NCBI GenBank assembly: GCA_964631725.1 | Contig: CAZVYX010000006.1 | Coordinates: forward strand, 74,948-138,947 | Direction of reading: 5' to 3' | Origin: GCA-2731375 sp964631725 | GTDB taxonomy: Bacteria > Pseudomonadota > Alphaproteobacteria > GCA-2731375 | Length of the DNA: 64,000 nucleotides | Shown here: positions 17,409 to 26,157 of the stretch, in pieces | Numbering within the stretch: position 1 is the first letter of the stretch | How the letters are laid out: each line of letters starts with the position of its first letter | Notes under the pieces: model-generated | What the model saw: only the letters and a program-made list of their open reading frames with translations | Told to the model about the DNA's origin: nothing | Databases searched by the model: none | Position numbers and translations under genes: made by a program

Positions 17409-18290
17409 ATGACCATTGCCAGCCCGCTTTGGGGCGCGGAGTTGGATCATATCCGCTTGGATACGGACGATCCGGGGCGCTTGGCCGCATTTTACCGTGA
17501 CGCCTTCACCTTGAATGAACAGCCCTTGGCTGACGGCACGACCCTGTTGCGCGGGCCTGGCCGCCGGTTGATCATTGGCAAGGGAAGTGGCGGCAGCCAG
17601 CCCTATAGCGCTTTTCGCTTTACGGACGAGGCCGGGCTGGAGGCCTACAAGGCGCATTTGGCGGCCCGGGGCATCAACCTGATGCCCACGCCCACGCCCT
17701 TGTTCAGCCCCGGTGCATTCGCCGTCGCCGATCCTGACGGCCGGCAAATGGTTTTCGGACTGCGCGATGACTGGTACGAGGGTGACGATCCCGCACTGCC
17801 GGGACATCCGCCGGGGCGGCTGCAACACGTGGTCGTTGCGACCGCCGATTTGGCGCCGATGATGGCGTTCTATCAAGATGCATTGGGATTTGTCGCCACC
17901 GATCATGTGCTGCGCGATGATGTAAATGACGATGGGGAGGTCAGCCAGACCCTGACGGCGGTGTTCTACCGCTCCACGCCGGAGCATCATTCCTTCGCCA
18001 TTTTCCTCTCGGACGCGGCCCGTCCCGATCATCACGCCTATGAAGTCTCGTGCTGGAACGACATCCGCGATTGGGCCGACCACATGGCGACGTTGGAAAT
18101 CAAGCTGTGGTGGGGGCCGGGCCGTCACGGCCCGGGCAACAACCTGTTCTTCATGGTCGAGGATCCGGACGGCTACAAAGTCGAAATCTCGGCCGAGCTG
18201 GAGAACATGGCGGATGACGATCCGGTCCGCCAATGGCCCCACAACGAGCGCTCCCTCAATCTTTGGGGGCCCGGCTGGATGCGGGTTTAA
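17409..18290 (+). CDS. VOC-family ring-cleavage dioxygenase or glyoxalase-like protein
   Basis: Two vicinal-oxygen-chelate modules in tandem (293 residues), as in type I extradiol dioxygenases such as catechol 2,3-dioxygenase. The first starts ELDHIRLDTDDPGRLAAFYR, the second LQHVVVATADLAPMMAFYQD. The second keeps HHSFAIF and DHHAYEV with a C-terminal DPDGYKVEISAELE, giving the 2-His-1-Glu metal site. ATG 17409 is preceded by GGGAGA at good spacing; earlier ATGs would add an unlike N-terminus. The substrate is unknown. It overlaps the convergent GlcG-like gene by 4 bases. Confidence 0.85.
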   Translation: MTIASPLWGAELDHIRLDTDDPGRLAAFYRDAFTLNEQPLADGTTLLRGPGRRLIIGKGSGGSQPYSAFRFTDEAGLEAYKAHLAARGINLMPTPTPLFSPGAFAVADPDGRQMVFGLRDDWYEGDDPALPGHPPGRLQHVVVATADLAPMMAFYQDALGFVATDHVLRDDVNDDGEVSQTLTAVFYRSTPEHHSFAIFLSDAARPDHHAYEVSCWNDIRDWADHMATLEIKLWWGPGRHGPGNNLFFMVEDPDGYKVEISAELENMADDDPVRQWPHNERSLNLWGPGWMRV

Positions 18291-18778
18291 AGGCCGGAGT
18301 CCCGCCAGCCTTCGGCCGGCTCGGCGGGTGCGGATGCCAATCCGGCGGCCTTGATGCCCTGGATGGCGCAATATTCATCCTTGTCCGAGGTATCGCCGCT
18401 GATGCCGACGGCGCCGATCGCCTGGCCCGCGCCATTCAGCACCAGAACACCGCCGGGAACCGGGATGAAACGGCCATGGGAGGCGCCAACCAGCGCGCCC
18501 TGAAAGGCCGGCCGTTCGCCCAGGCGGTCACGGATCGTGCGGCTGGGGATGCCCATGCCCAAGGCGCCCCAGGCCTTGCCGGTGGCGATATCCACCCGCA
18601 GGATGCCGGCGCCGTCCTGGCGCTTCACGGCAACCACGTGGCCGCCCGCATCCAACACTACGACAGCCAGGGGCAACATGGCCTCCGCCACCCCGGCGGC
18701 CAGGGCGGCATCAATGATCATGTCCGCCGCCGCCAGGGACATCTCGGTTTTCAGATCATGAAGCTTCGGCTCGGCCAT
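18287..18778 (-). CDS. GlcG/HbpS family protein (DUF336)
   Basis: A 163-residue protein of the GlcG/HbpS family (formerly DUF336), whose members bind haem or cobalamin or sit in glycolate and catabolic operons without a defined reaction. Family features are VVVLDAGGHVVAVKRQDGAG, TGKAWGALGMG and the Gly-rich end GGVLVLNGAGQAIGAVGISG. It is 5 bases downstream of the Nudix gene on the same strand. A direct role cannot be assigned. Confidence 0.85.
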   Translation of the reverse strand: MAEPKLHDLKTEMSLAAADMIIDAALAAGVAEAMLPLAVVVLDAGGHVVAVKRQDGAGILRVDIATGKAWGALGMGIPSRTIRDRLGERPAFQGALVGASHGRFIPVPGGVLVLNGAGQAIGAVGISGDTSDKDEYCAIQGIKAAGLASAPAEPAEGWRDSGL

Positions 18779-18783
18779 GGCGC

Positions 18784-19329
18784 CTACCTGCCCCGGTGAC
18801 GGTCGATTTCCGGGTTATCGAAGGGCTGGAAAGCGGACAGTTCCTTGGTCTCGTGGTAGTGCTTCAAGGCCCAGACGCCGGAAGGGAAGGCGATTTCGTC
18901 CCAGGGGATATCGTCCCAGGCGAACAGGCCCACATCCAGGCTTTCCTCGCCCGCGCCCATCTCGGCGCTTGTCATGCGGGCCCGGTACATCATGTGCACC
19001 TGGCTGATGCGGGGGATATTGTAAATCCCGATCAGGGCGTCGATTTCTATATTGGCGCAGGCTTCCTCCAGGGTTTCCCGTGCCGCGCCCTCGGCCGTGC
19101 TTTCACCCTCCTCCATGAAGCCGGCCGGCACGGTCCAATAGCCATGACGCGGTTCGATGGCCCGTTTGCACAACAGGATCTTGTCCTCCCAGGTGCAAAC
19201 GGCGCCCACGACGATGGTGGGATTGACGTAATGGATCCAGCCGCAGTCGCCGCAGACATGGCGTTCGCGGGTATCGCCGGCGGGAATATCGCGAGCAAAA
19301 GGATAACTTGTGATAGGTCCGTTATTCAT
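18784..19329 (-). CDS. Nudix hydrolase with N-terminal zinc ribbon
   Basis: A 181-residue Nudix pyrophosphatase related to NudC/NDP-sugar hydrolases. The N-terminus has a half zinc ribbon, HVCGDCGWIHYVNP. The Nudix box is GFMEEGESTAEGAARETLEE, preceded by RAIEPRHGYWTVPAG. The 181-residue length argues against full NudC, which has an extra domain. Divergent from the RidA gene; the 83-base gap between them should hold both promoters, but none was clear. Confidence 0.9.
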   Translation of the reverse strand: MNNGPITSYPFARDIPAGDTRERHVCGDCGWIHYVNPTIVVGAVCTWEDKILLCKRAIEPRHGYWTVPAGFMEEGESTAEGAARETLEEACANIEIDALIGIYNIPRISQVHMMYRARMTSAEMGAGEESLDVGLFAWDDIPWDEIAFPSGVWALKHYHETKELSAFQPFDNPEIDRHRGR

Positions 19330-19412
19330 GCCCTTAATGTGGCATCAAGGCGCGTCTGCGTCCAGATACAGGTTATGATGGCTGCCCGCGAATTTGGCGA
19401 ATGGAGGAAAAT

Positions 19413-19826
19413 ATGGCTGATGCCTTTAACCCGCCCGGCGTGGCGGTGCCGTTCGGCGCCTTTTCCAACGCCGCCTGGCAGCCGCCCGGCAGAGTGCTGC
19501 ATCTTGCCGGCCAGGTCGGCGTGGACGAAAATTGGAACCTGGTTGGTCCCGGCGACATGGTCGTCCAGGCGCGCCAGACCCTGAACAACCTGAAGGATAT
19601 TTTGCGCAGCGTCGGCGGTGAAATGGATGATATCGTGTCGGTCATCGTCTATGTGACCGAGATGGAACCCCTGATGGCGGTGCACGAGGTACGCAAGGAA
19701 TTCTTCACGGTCCCCTATCCGGCCTCGACACTGGTTCAGGTCGCCGCCCTGGTAAAGCCGGAGTTTCTGATCGAAATCTCCGCCGTCGCGGTCATTCCGG
19801 AAGAGCGCGCCCATGATCCCGAATAG
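19413..19826 (+). CDS. RidA/YjgF/YER057c/UK114 family protein
   Basis: RidA-like trimeric protein (137 residues); RidA hydrolyses reactive enamine/imine intermediates from amino-acid metabolism. Visible features are HLAGQVGVDENWNLVGPGDM, QTLNNLKDILRSVGG and YPASTLVQVAALVKPEFLIEI. The catalytic Arg of true RidA (in the family's xRS/TRT/Vx context) appears replaced in PASTLVQV, so it may belong to a non-deaminase Rid subgroup. ATG 19413 is chosen because GGAGG lies exactly 5 bases upstream; ATG 19401 lacks one. Confidence 0.87.
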   Translation: MADAFNPPGVAVPFGAFSNAAWQPPGRVLHLAGQVGVDENWNLVGPGDMVVQARQTLNNLKDILRSVGGEMDDIVSVIVYVTEMEPLMAVHEVRKEFFTVPYPASTLVQVAALVKPEFLIEISAVAVIPEERAHDPE

Positions 19827-19840
19827 AGGCTAGAGCAGAC

Positions 19841-20254
19841 ATGAACGTCGTATTACAGAGTTTCGCCAGCGGCTTTCCCGTATTGATGCTGCATCTGTTG
19901 GTTACCCTGGCGATGTTGGCGGGCGGTGTCGTGCTGTACACCATCACCACGCCGCACAAGGATTTCACGCTGGTGCGGGATGGCAATCTGGCGGCGGCGA
20001 TTTCCCTGTCCGGGGCCATATTGGGCTTGGCCATTCCATTGGCATTTTGCATGGCGACATCGGTTACGGTGGCGGAAATCGTAATCTGGGGCCTGCTGGC
20101 GGTGCTGGTGCAGATCCTGGCATTTCGCCTCAGCGATCTGTTGTTGAAGGACCTTTCCGCCCGGATCGAAGGCGGTGAGATGGCGCCGGCGGTGCTGTTG
20201 GCCGGGATCAAGCTTTCAGTGGCGGCGATCAACGCCGCCGCCATATCGGGCTAG
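19841..20254 (+). CDS. DUF350 inner-membrane protein
   Basis: A 137-residue integral membrane protein of the DUF350 (YjfL) family with about four hydrophobic helices: residues 13-34, 49-70, 74-95 and 115-136. The family motif DFTLVRDGNLAAAISLSGAILGLAIPLA is split by the second helix. The function is unknown; some relatives lie beside proteins of the YjfK/YjfM type. It follows the RidA-like gene by 14 bases and precedes a protease gene by 21 bases, so it probably belongs to a three-gene operon. Confidence 0.82.
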   Translation: MNVVLQSFASGFPVLMLHLLVTLAMLAGGVVLYTITTPHKDFTLVRDGNLAAAISLSGAILGLAIPLAFCMATSVTVAEIVIWGLLAVLVQILAFRLSDLLLKDLSARIEGGEMAPAVLLAGIKLSVAAINAAAISG

Positions 20255-20275
20255 GTCGCAAGCGCAGTTCCGGTC

Positions 20276-21103
20276 ATGAACCGGCTTACCTACCTGATCG
20301 CCGCATTGGCGGTGCTTTATGGCCTCGTCAGCGCCTTGATGGGCGAGGACGGGGGGGCGCGCCGGCCGGCGCCCGAGGCTGCCATGCCGCCACCGTCCCG
20401 CGCGGCGCCTACCGGGCCGACGATCGAGGTCGATGTGGGGGACAAGGGCTCCAGCACCGGCACTGCCTTTGCTATTACCGATGATGGCTGGTGGCTGACC
20501 GCGCGCCATGTGGCTCATGGCTGTGACGCCATCTGGATCCAGACGGCGCCGCGCAAGGGTTGGCGGGTGACGGAGGTGCATCTGCATGCCAACGCCGATC
20601 TGGCGCTTCTTCGCACCCGTTCCGGCCGGGCGCCGCTGACCTTGGCACAAGGCGCACCTGGCCGTGGCGCCGATGGTTTTTCCCTAGGCTATCCCCAGGG
20701 CCGGCCGGGCGATGTGCATGCCAGGGTGCTGGGCCGGGCGCGCCTGAAATCCGTCGGGCGCTATCGCATCAACGAGCCGATCCTGGCCTGGGCCGAGGTT
20801 TCCCGCCTGCCCCGCGATCTGCCTGCCCTCGGCGGTTTGTCAGGTGGCCCGATGCTGGATGACCAGGGCCGGGTGGTGGGTGTGCTGGTCGCCTCGTCAA
20901 AGCGGCGCGGCAGGGTCATGACGACGGCGCAGACGTCGATTCAGGAGCTGTTGGCGCAATACCCTTCGGTGCAAACGACCGCCGGCGCCCTGCCGCAAGC
21001 CATCGACGGCGGTAGCTTTCCCGCCACGGGCAAGGCCTTGCGGCGTAATCTGACGATTGCGAAAGTGCTCTGCAAGGTGCGCCAGGCGCGCCGGCGCCCG
21101 TAG
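20276..21103 (+). CDS. trypsin-like serine protease, membrane anchored
   Basis: A chymotrypsin-fold protease of 275 residues. An N-terminal hydrophobic segment (about 4-22) is either a signal peptide or an anchor, followed by a Pro-rich linker. The catalytic triad is readable: His78 in TARHVAHGC, Asp108 in NADLALLRT and Ser189 in GGLSGGPMLD. There is no PDZ domain, unlike DegP. The substrate is unknown; the DUF350 gene just upstream may be a partner. A strong hairpin at 21138 lies after its stop. Confidence 0.85.
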   Translation: MNRLTYLIAALAVLYGLVSALMGEDGGARRPAPEAAMPPPSRAAPTGPTIEVDVGDKGSSTGTAFAITDDGWWLTARHVAHGCDAIWIQTAPRKGWRVTEVHLHANADLALLRTRSGRAPLTLAQGAPGRGADGFSLGYPQGRPGDVHARVLGRARLKSVGRYRINEPILAWAEVSRLPRDLPALGGLSGGPMLDDQGRVVGVLVASSKRRGRVMTTAQTSIQELLAQYPSVQTTAGALPQAIDGGSFPATGKALRRNLTIAKVLCKVRQARRRP

Positions 21104-21137
21104 AGAATTTTCCGTCAGTCCGGCCCAGACGCACGAG

Positions 21138-21162
21138 AGCCGGCGCATGAAATGCGCCGGCT
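21138..21162. terminator. strong hairpin between convergent protease and porin genes
   Basis: Perfect 11-base arms AGCCGGCGCAT (21138-21148) and ATGCGCCGGCT (21152-21162) with a GAA loop lie between the protease stop and the porin stop. There is no long T-run on either side, but the position between convergent genes and the stem's stability suggest a bidirectional transcription end or a 3'-end stabiliser. Confidence 0.6.
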
Positions 21163-21177
21163 TCCATGACAATCACA

Positions 21178-22284
21178 TCAGAAATTCAGAATTGTACCGA
21201 AGGTGAATATCTGCGCGTCGTTCTCCACCCCAACAGCGTTCAAATTATCTTCAACGTCCCAAAACGTCATGCCGCCGATCAAGAGAATTCCGGGCCCCAT
21301 GGTGTAATTGGCACCAATTTGGTAGCCGTCGGTCTCGTCGTTGCCCAGGCCGGCACCTTCTTCGGTTTCGGCATGGGCATAAGCCGCGCCGAGGTTCCAA
21401 TCACCCATGGTGTAGCTCACGCCCACGGAATAGTCCGTCCGGTCCGTACTGGCGGCGGAGGTGGCTTGGTCGTCCTGGCGGTAATCGGCGCCAAAGGTTA
21501 TGTCGCCGTAGACGAGGGAAAAACCGACACCCCATTGATCCTGGTCTTCTGCTCCGGCGGCGGCGACTTCCAAGTCGCCTTGGGCAAAGCCGGCATAAAG
21601 GTCAATCTCCCCGCCGTTGAACTGGCGGACATAGTTGATCGCGCCTTCAATAATTTCGGATTGCTGGCCGGCGGTGATCTGGCTCAGCAAGGCAGGCGCG
21701 GCGGTAAGGCAGCCTGGAGCGGCGCAACCGTCAGGCGTATAGGACAGGCCCAGCTGGATGCCTTGCATGCGCGGTGTGAAATAGGTCAATTTCTCCGCGT
21801 CGCCGGAAATATTGCTAACCACGGCGGGCGAAGCCGGCGTGTTGCCCAGGGTGGCATGGAGGAAATCCGGCGAGGCCAGGCCCACGCCTTGGATCGGCGC
21901 GGGTGAACCGATAGCCATGGCATCCGATGCCGGATCTTCTTGTCCGAACACCATTTTGCCAAACGGACCCTCGGCATAGATGTAGCTCTCGTCGATCTGG
22001 TCGGCGGAGGTTTCGGCCTCCAACTGCACGTTGACGCCGACCTTGATGCCGTTATCCAAAGTCGTTTCGCCACTGAAATGGATTTCCGATTCCTGGGCAA
22101 AACCGTGTTGGCGAATATTCGCGCCCGGCTGTCCCACGCCATCACTTTGGCTGCCGGCAACCGCCAGGCCTTTCCAATAGCCGCCCAGGCCAAGTTTGAT
22201 CTTTTCCGCGCCCTGCGCGCCTCCAGCCGAAAGCAAAAACGTGCCCGCGACCATCGCTGTCGTCCCAAGTATCCGACTCTTCAT
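21178..22284 (-). CDS. Gram-negative porin
   Basis: A 368-residue outer-membrane beta-barrel of the general porin type. The signal peptide (MKSRILGTTAMVAGTFLLS..., cleavage after GGAQGA) is followed by KIKLGLGGYWKG. Alternating hydrophobic strands and GFAQESEIHFSGETTLDNG are typical of alphaproteobacterial porins, as is LYAGFAQGDLEV. The protein ends in Phe (TFGTILNF), the signal recognised by the Bam machinery. It is monocistronic; the 288 bases upstream to the chemoreceptor stop must hold its promoter, but no box was clear. Confidence 0.92.
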   Translation of the reverse strand: MKSRILGTTAMVAGTFLLSAGGAQGAEKIKLGLGGYWKGLAVAGSQSDGVGQPGANIRQHGFAQESEIHFSGETTLDNGIKVGVNVQLEAETSADQIDESYIYAEGPFGKMVFGQEDPASDAMAIGSPAPIQGVGLASPDFLHATLGNTPASPAVVSNISGDAEKLTYFTPRMQGIQLGLSYTPDGCAAPGCLTAAPALLSQITAGQQSEIIEGAINYVRQFNGGEIDLYAGFAQGDLEVAAAGAEDQDQWGVGFSLVYGDITFGADYRQDDQATSAASTDRTDYSVGVSYTMGDWNLGAAYAHAETEEGAGLGNDETDGYQIGANYTMGPGILLIGGMTFWDVEDNLNAVGVENDAQIFTFGTILNF

Positions 22285-22572
22285 AAGTTCCGCCGTTTTA
22301 TTACAAGTCCCTCAGGTGTTCGATACTCCCGCCCTACATATGACAGAAATTGATTAACGAAAAGAGAACCTGCCCTTAGGTCCCGCAATCTCGTCCGCTG
22401 CAGCCTCGCTGTGCCAGCCCCCGATTGTGCCAATAGGTGACAGAGTGTCGATATTTGCCTTGTCCTCGGCCTTCTGCATTGAACAGCAGGGTTGACCAAT
22501 TCCCGATATAGCGAACAGGTCTTGGTCTCACAATAGCCCTGTGAGCTTAGCGGGCGTCTCGGGATCGGATGG

Positions 22573-24636
22573 TCAGGCCGTCTTGACGTTGGAGAGGAAT
22601 TCTTCAACCGTCTTGGACAAAGTATCGGCCTGCTGAGCCAGTTCTCCAGAGGCCGCCATGACCTGGGTCGCCGCCGTGCCGGTATCGGTCGCGGCCTGGC
22701 TGACATCGGCGATGTTGGAGCTGACCTCGCGGGTGCCTACGGCCGCCTGCTCGACATTGCGGCTGATCTCCTGGGTCGCGGCCGCCTGTTCCTCAACCGC
22801 CGTGGAGATCGCGGTGGAAATGCCGCTGACCGTATCGATGGTCTGGGAAATCCCGGTCAGGGCCTCCAGGGCGCTGGAAGTCTCATGCTGCATGCCGGTA
22901 ATTTGCGCGGCAATTTCCTCGGTCGCCCTGGCCGTCTGATTGGCCAGGTTCTTGACCTCGGAGGCAACGACAGCGAAACCCTTGCCGGCCTCGCCGGCCC
23001 GCGCCGCTTCGATGGTCGCGTTCAGGGCCAGGAGATTGGTCTGCGAGGCGATATCGTTGATCAGTTCGACCACGTCGCCGATCTTCTGCGCCGCGTCGTT
23101 CAGGCCCGTCATGGCCTGGTTGGTATTGTCGGTCCGTTCCACGGCCTCGGCCGTGATCTTGGCCGATTCCATGACTTGGCGGTTGATTTCGCCGATTGAG
23201 GCGGACATCTCCTCGGATGCCGCCGCCACCGTTTGCACGTTGACGCTGGCCTGTTCCGAAGCCGCCGCCACGGTTGTCGTCTGTTGCACGGCCTGATCCG
23301 CCGATCGCGACATCGCCTTTGCGGTCGCATCCATCTCGGACGTCGCCGTGGCGACGTCCTGCAGGATATCGCCAACGGCGTGATCGAAGTCGGACGCCAA
23401 TTGCTCCAGCTTATGGGCCCTTGCCTCACGTCCGGCGCGCTCCCGGCGCCGCTCCTCGGTCATTTCATCATTGCGGATCATGTTTTCCTTGAAGACCTGT
23501 ACCGCGACCGCCATATGCCCGATCTCGTCGCGCCGTTCGATACAGGGAATGTCCACCGTCTTGTCACCACCGGCCAGGGTCTCCATGACCCGCGTCAGGC
23601 CGCCCACGGCGCCCAGAATATCCCGGGTCACCGTGATCAACAGGCCACAGCCAATCACCACCAGGACCAGGGAGAGCAGCCCGAAGGTGACCACGCCAAC
23701 CAGCGCGGCGCTTTCCAGATCCGCAGACAAGGTGCGCAGATCGGTGGAAATGCGGTCCTCCGCCACCTTCATCAGGTTGATCTTCTTGGTGATCTCGGCA
23801 AACCAGTAACCGCCTTCGGTATCTTCCGTGGTGCCGGTCTTGGGCGAGGCAATGGCGATTTTGCGCATGCGATCAACCTCGGCAACCGCCGGGCCACTGA
23901 CCGTTTTCTCGTAGAATTGCCACTGCGCCGGCTCGGCGTACATGCGGAAGGTAGAGAAATAGTTCTTCTGCAGCGAGATCAGTTCCACCAGGCGGTTATA
24001 GATCTTTGTATTGAACTTGCCGGCGCCGAAACCGCCGGCACCCATGGCCCGCTCCTGTCCGGCCCGCTCCTTGGCCTGCAGGAAGGCAACGTAGCCGCCG
24101 ATTGCCTTGCTGACTTGATCGTCGGTGCTGTTGCGTAGCATTTGCCCAACGACGCCCAACAGATTGGCGATGGTGGAGGTGTAATATTTTGCCATGCCGG
24201 GGACGGTGGTCTGTAGGACGTCGACCCGGCTACGCATTTGCCGCAAATCTTGTAGTTGCTTGAATGCAGTTTCCGCTTGCGTCGCCAGTTCGTTGTCAAA
24301 AGCGGAGAAGGCGAATGTCTTGTAGGTTTTCTCGAACTCAGCCCGCTTGACATTGGTGTCCCGGCGCTGCGTCATCAGTGACTTGGCAAATTTCCCGCCC
24401 TTGCTGCCGATGAAACCGGCTGAGCGGCCCCGTTCTTTTTGCAATTCGTGCACCAGGGCGCTGACCGTCGGCGCAAACTCCGCGAGCATGCTCACCCGGC
24501 CCATATCCGCCATCCGTTGATAGCGCTCGCTAACGAGCATCCCGGAATAGACCAGCAGGCCGATAATCGGCAGCAGGACCGCAATCGACAATTTCCTGCC
24601 AATGTTCAGATTCTTCAAGACGGCCAGATTACCCAT
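22573..24636 (-). CDS. Methyl-accepting chemotaxis protein with NIT sensing domain
   Basis: Transmembrane chemoreceptor of 687 residues. An N-terminal helix (about 15-35) precedes a periplasmic NIT (nitrate/nitrite-sensing) domain recognised by VHELQKERGRSAGFIGSKG. A second helix follows (about 305-330), then HAMP and a methyl-accepting signalling domain. The hairpin tip INDIASQTNLLALNATIEAARAGE is invariant and shows that the CheA/CheW contact is intact. ATG 24636 has AGGAGA six bases upstream; an ATG six codons earlier is also possible. Nitrate or nitrite as ligand is inferred from the domain only. Confidence 0.94.
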   Translation of the reverse strand: MGNLAVLKNLNIGRKLSIAVLLPIIGLLVYSGMLVSERYQRMADMGRVSMLAEFAPTVSALVHELQKERGRSAGFIGSKGGKFAKSLMTQRRDTNVKRAEFEKTYKTFAFSAFDNELATQAETAFKQLQDLRQMRSRVDVLQTTVPGMAKYYTSTIANLLGVVGQMLRNSTDDQVSKAIGGYVAFLQAKERAGQERAMGAGGFGAGKFNTKIYNRLVELISLQKNYFSTFRMYAEPAQWQFYEKTVSGPAVAEVDRMRKIAIASPKTGTTEDTEGGYWFAEITKKINLMKVAEDRISTDLRTLSADLESAALVGVVTFGLLSLVLVVIGCGLLITVTRDILGAVGGLTRVMETLAGGDKTVDIPCIERRDEIGHMAVAVQVFKENMIRNDEMTEERRRERAGREARAHKLEQLASDFDHAVGDILQDVATATSEMDATAKAMSRSADQAVQQTTTVAAASEQASVNVQTVAAASEEMSASIGEINRQVMESAKITAEAVERTDNTNQAMTGLNDAAQKIGDVVELINDIASQTNLLALNATIEAARAGEAGKGFAVVASEVKNLANQTARATEEIAAQITGMQHETSSALEALTGISQTIDTVSGISTAISTAVEEQAAATQEISRNVEQAAVGTREVSSNIADVSQAATDTGTAATQVMAASGELAQQADTLSKTVEEFLSNVKTA

Positions 24637-24923
24637 CTTCACTCTCCTCGACATTCCTCCAATTCGCAGCTTGTTTCCGGCAAGCAGGCGAATTCACCCA
24701 TTTATTTCAGTGCAGACCGCGATCAGGCAGTGTCCGCCTCTGAAGCTGTTCCTGAATATGTACATTTTAGCATTTAAGAAATCGCTAACATAAGCGAGGC
24801 GCCGGCAAATGGTCGTGGCGTCGCGCTACGCTGCCGGTGGGCCGAGCGGCCGGAGCATTGTTCTTCACCTCGTTCAAGCGCTATGGTGGCGGCGGATTGC
24901 GGCGTTGAAAGGACGGTTATTGC

Positions 24924-26075
24924 ATGGCTGAAGGCGTAGACGAGTTGGTACCGGGGCCGTTGGACGGCATTCGGGTACTGGATTTTTCCATGTTCCTGGC
25001 TGGGCCCTATTGCAGCCGCCTGATGGCCGACATGGGTGCGGAAATCATCAAGGTTGAGCCGCCGGGCGGCGATTTTCTGCGCCATGCGCCGCCCTTCCGC
25101 GATGGGCAAAGCGCCTATTTCGGACATATCAACTGCGGCAAGAAAAGCCTTGAACTGGACCTGAAGGACGAGGCGGGACGGGAATTGATCCGCCGCCTGA
25201 TTGCAGGGGTCGATGTGGTTCTGGAGAATTTCCGTCCCGGCGTGATGCAGCGCCTGGGACTGGATTACGAAAGCCTGTCCGCCCTGAAGCCGGATTTGAT
25301 CTATTGCGCGGTCTCCGGCTATGGCCAGGAAGGACCGGGCGCCCAGCGGCCCGCTTTCGCGCCGATTATCCACGCCGCCTCGGGCTATGATCTGATCATG
25401 ATGAAGTATCAGGGTGACGCGGACAGTCCACCGCCGACCCGCTCCACCGTGGCCGATATTCTCGGCGCCACGCATGCGTTGGGCGCGATCAACGCCGCCC
25501 TGGTGCAGCGTTTGCGCACCGGCCGGGGGCAAAAGATTGACGTCGCCATGATGGATGCCATGCACAATATGCTGGCTTATGAATATCAGGCGGCCCAGAT
25601 GGAGGCGCCCGATAGGCCCATCGTCTTCTCACCCATCCGAACGACCGATGGCTTCGTCATGGTGGCGCCGGTCAGTCCGGCCAACTTTTCCGGCCTGGTA
25701 CAGGCCGCCGGCCGTCCGGAATTGCTCGAAGACGAGCGTTTTGCCGAACCCAGCGCCCGGGTCAGGAATTGGAGCCTGCTGTTGTCGGAAGTGGAAAAAT
25801 GGTCCCTCGGCCAATCCACCGACGCTTGCGAAGCCGCGATCCTGGAAGAAGGCTGTCCGTGCACCCGCTACCTTCAGCTTGATCAGTCCATGGCGGACCC
25901 GCAGGTCGCGGCTCGCGGCGCGGCGGTGGAAATCGGCGGGGTCAGCGATCCCTACATGGTTGGCAATTGTCCGGCGCGGTTTGCCGGTGCGGCGGTGGGC
26001 GCGCGGCCCTGGGTCCCCAGCCTGGGGCAGCACAATGAGGAATTTTTCGCCGAAGCGGGGCTAAGCACAGGCTAA
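24924..26075 (+). CDS. CaiB/BaiF family III CoA-transferase
   Basis: Class III CoA-transferase (383 residues), enzymes that move CoA between carboxylic acids. The N-terminus LDGIRVLDFSMFLAGPYCSRLMADMGAEIIKVEPP is the family hallmark, followed by NCGKKSLELDLKD, ENFRPGVMQRLGLDYESL and YCAVSGYGQEGP. It stands alone on the plus strand, divergent from the chemoreceptor, so its acid substrate cannot be inferred. The 287-base divergent gap shows no recognisable promoter. Confidence 0.93.
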   Translation: MAEGVDELVPGPLDGIRVLDFSMFLAGPYCSRLMADMGAEIIKVEPPGGDFLRHAPPFRDGQSAYFGHINCGKKSLELDLKDEAGRELIRRLIAGVDVVLENFRPGVMQRLGLDYESLSALKPDLIYCAVSGYGQEGPGAQRPAFAPIIHAASGYDLIMMKYQGDADSPPPTRSTVADILGATHALGAINAALVQRLRTGRGQKIDVAMMDAMHNMLAYEYQAAQMEAPDRPIVFSPIRTTDGFVMVAPVSPANFSGLVQAAGRPELLEDERFAEPSARVRNWSLLLSEVEKWSLGQSTDACEAAILEEGCPCTRYLQLDQSMADPQVAARGAAVEIGGVSDPYMVGNCPARFAGAAVGARPWVPSLGQHNEEFFAEAGLSTG

Positions 26076-26157
26076 ACAGTCCACAGCCGGCCTATCTATT
26101 GCCCCAACTGTGATCTTGGGCTATTTACACAATAGCTACGTGGATAATGTGAAAAAT

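Noticed and set aside
22527..22545. CTCACA/TGTGAG hairpin after the chemoreceptor gene as a terminator
   Set aside because: Only six pairs with a seven-base loop and no T-run.
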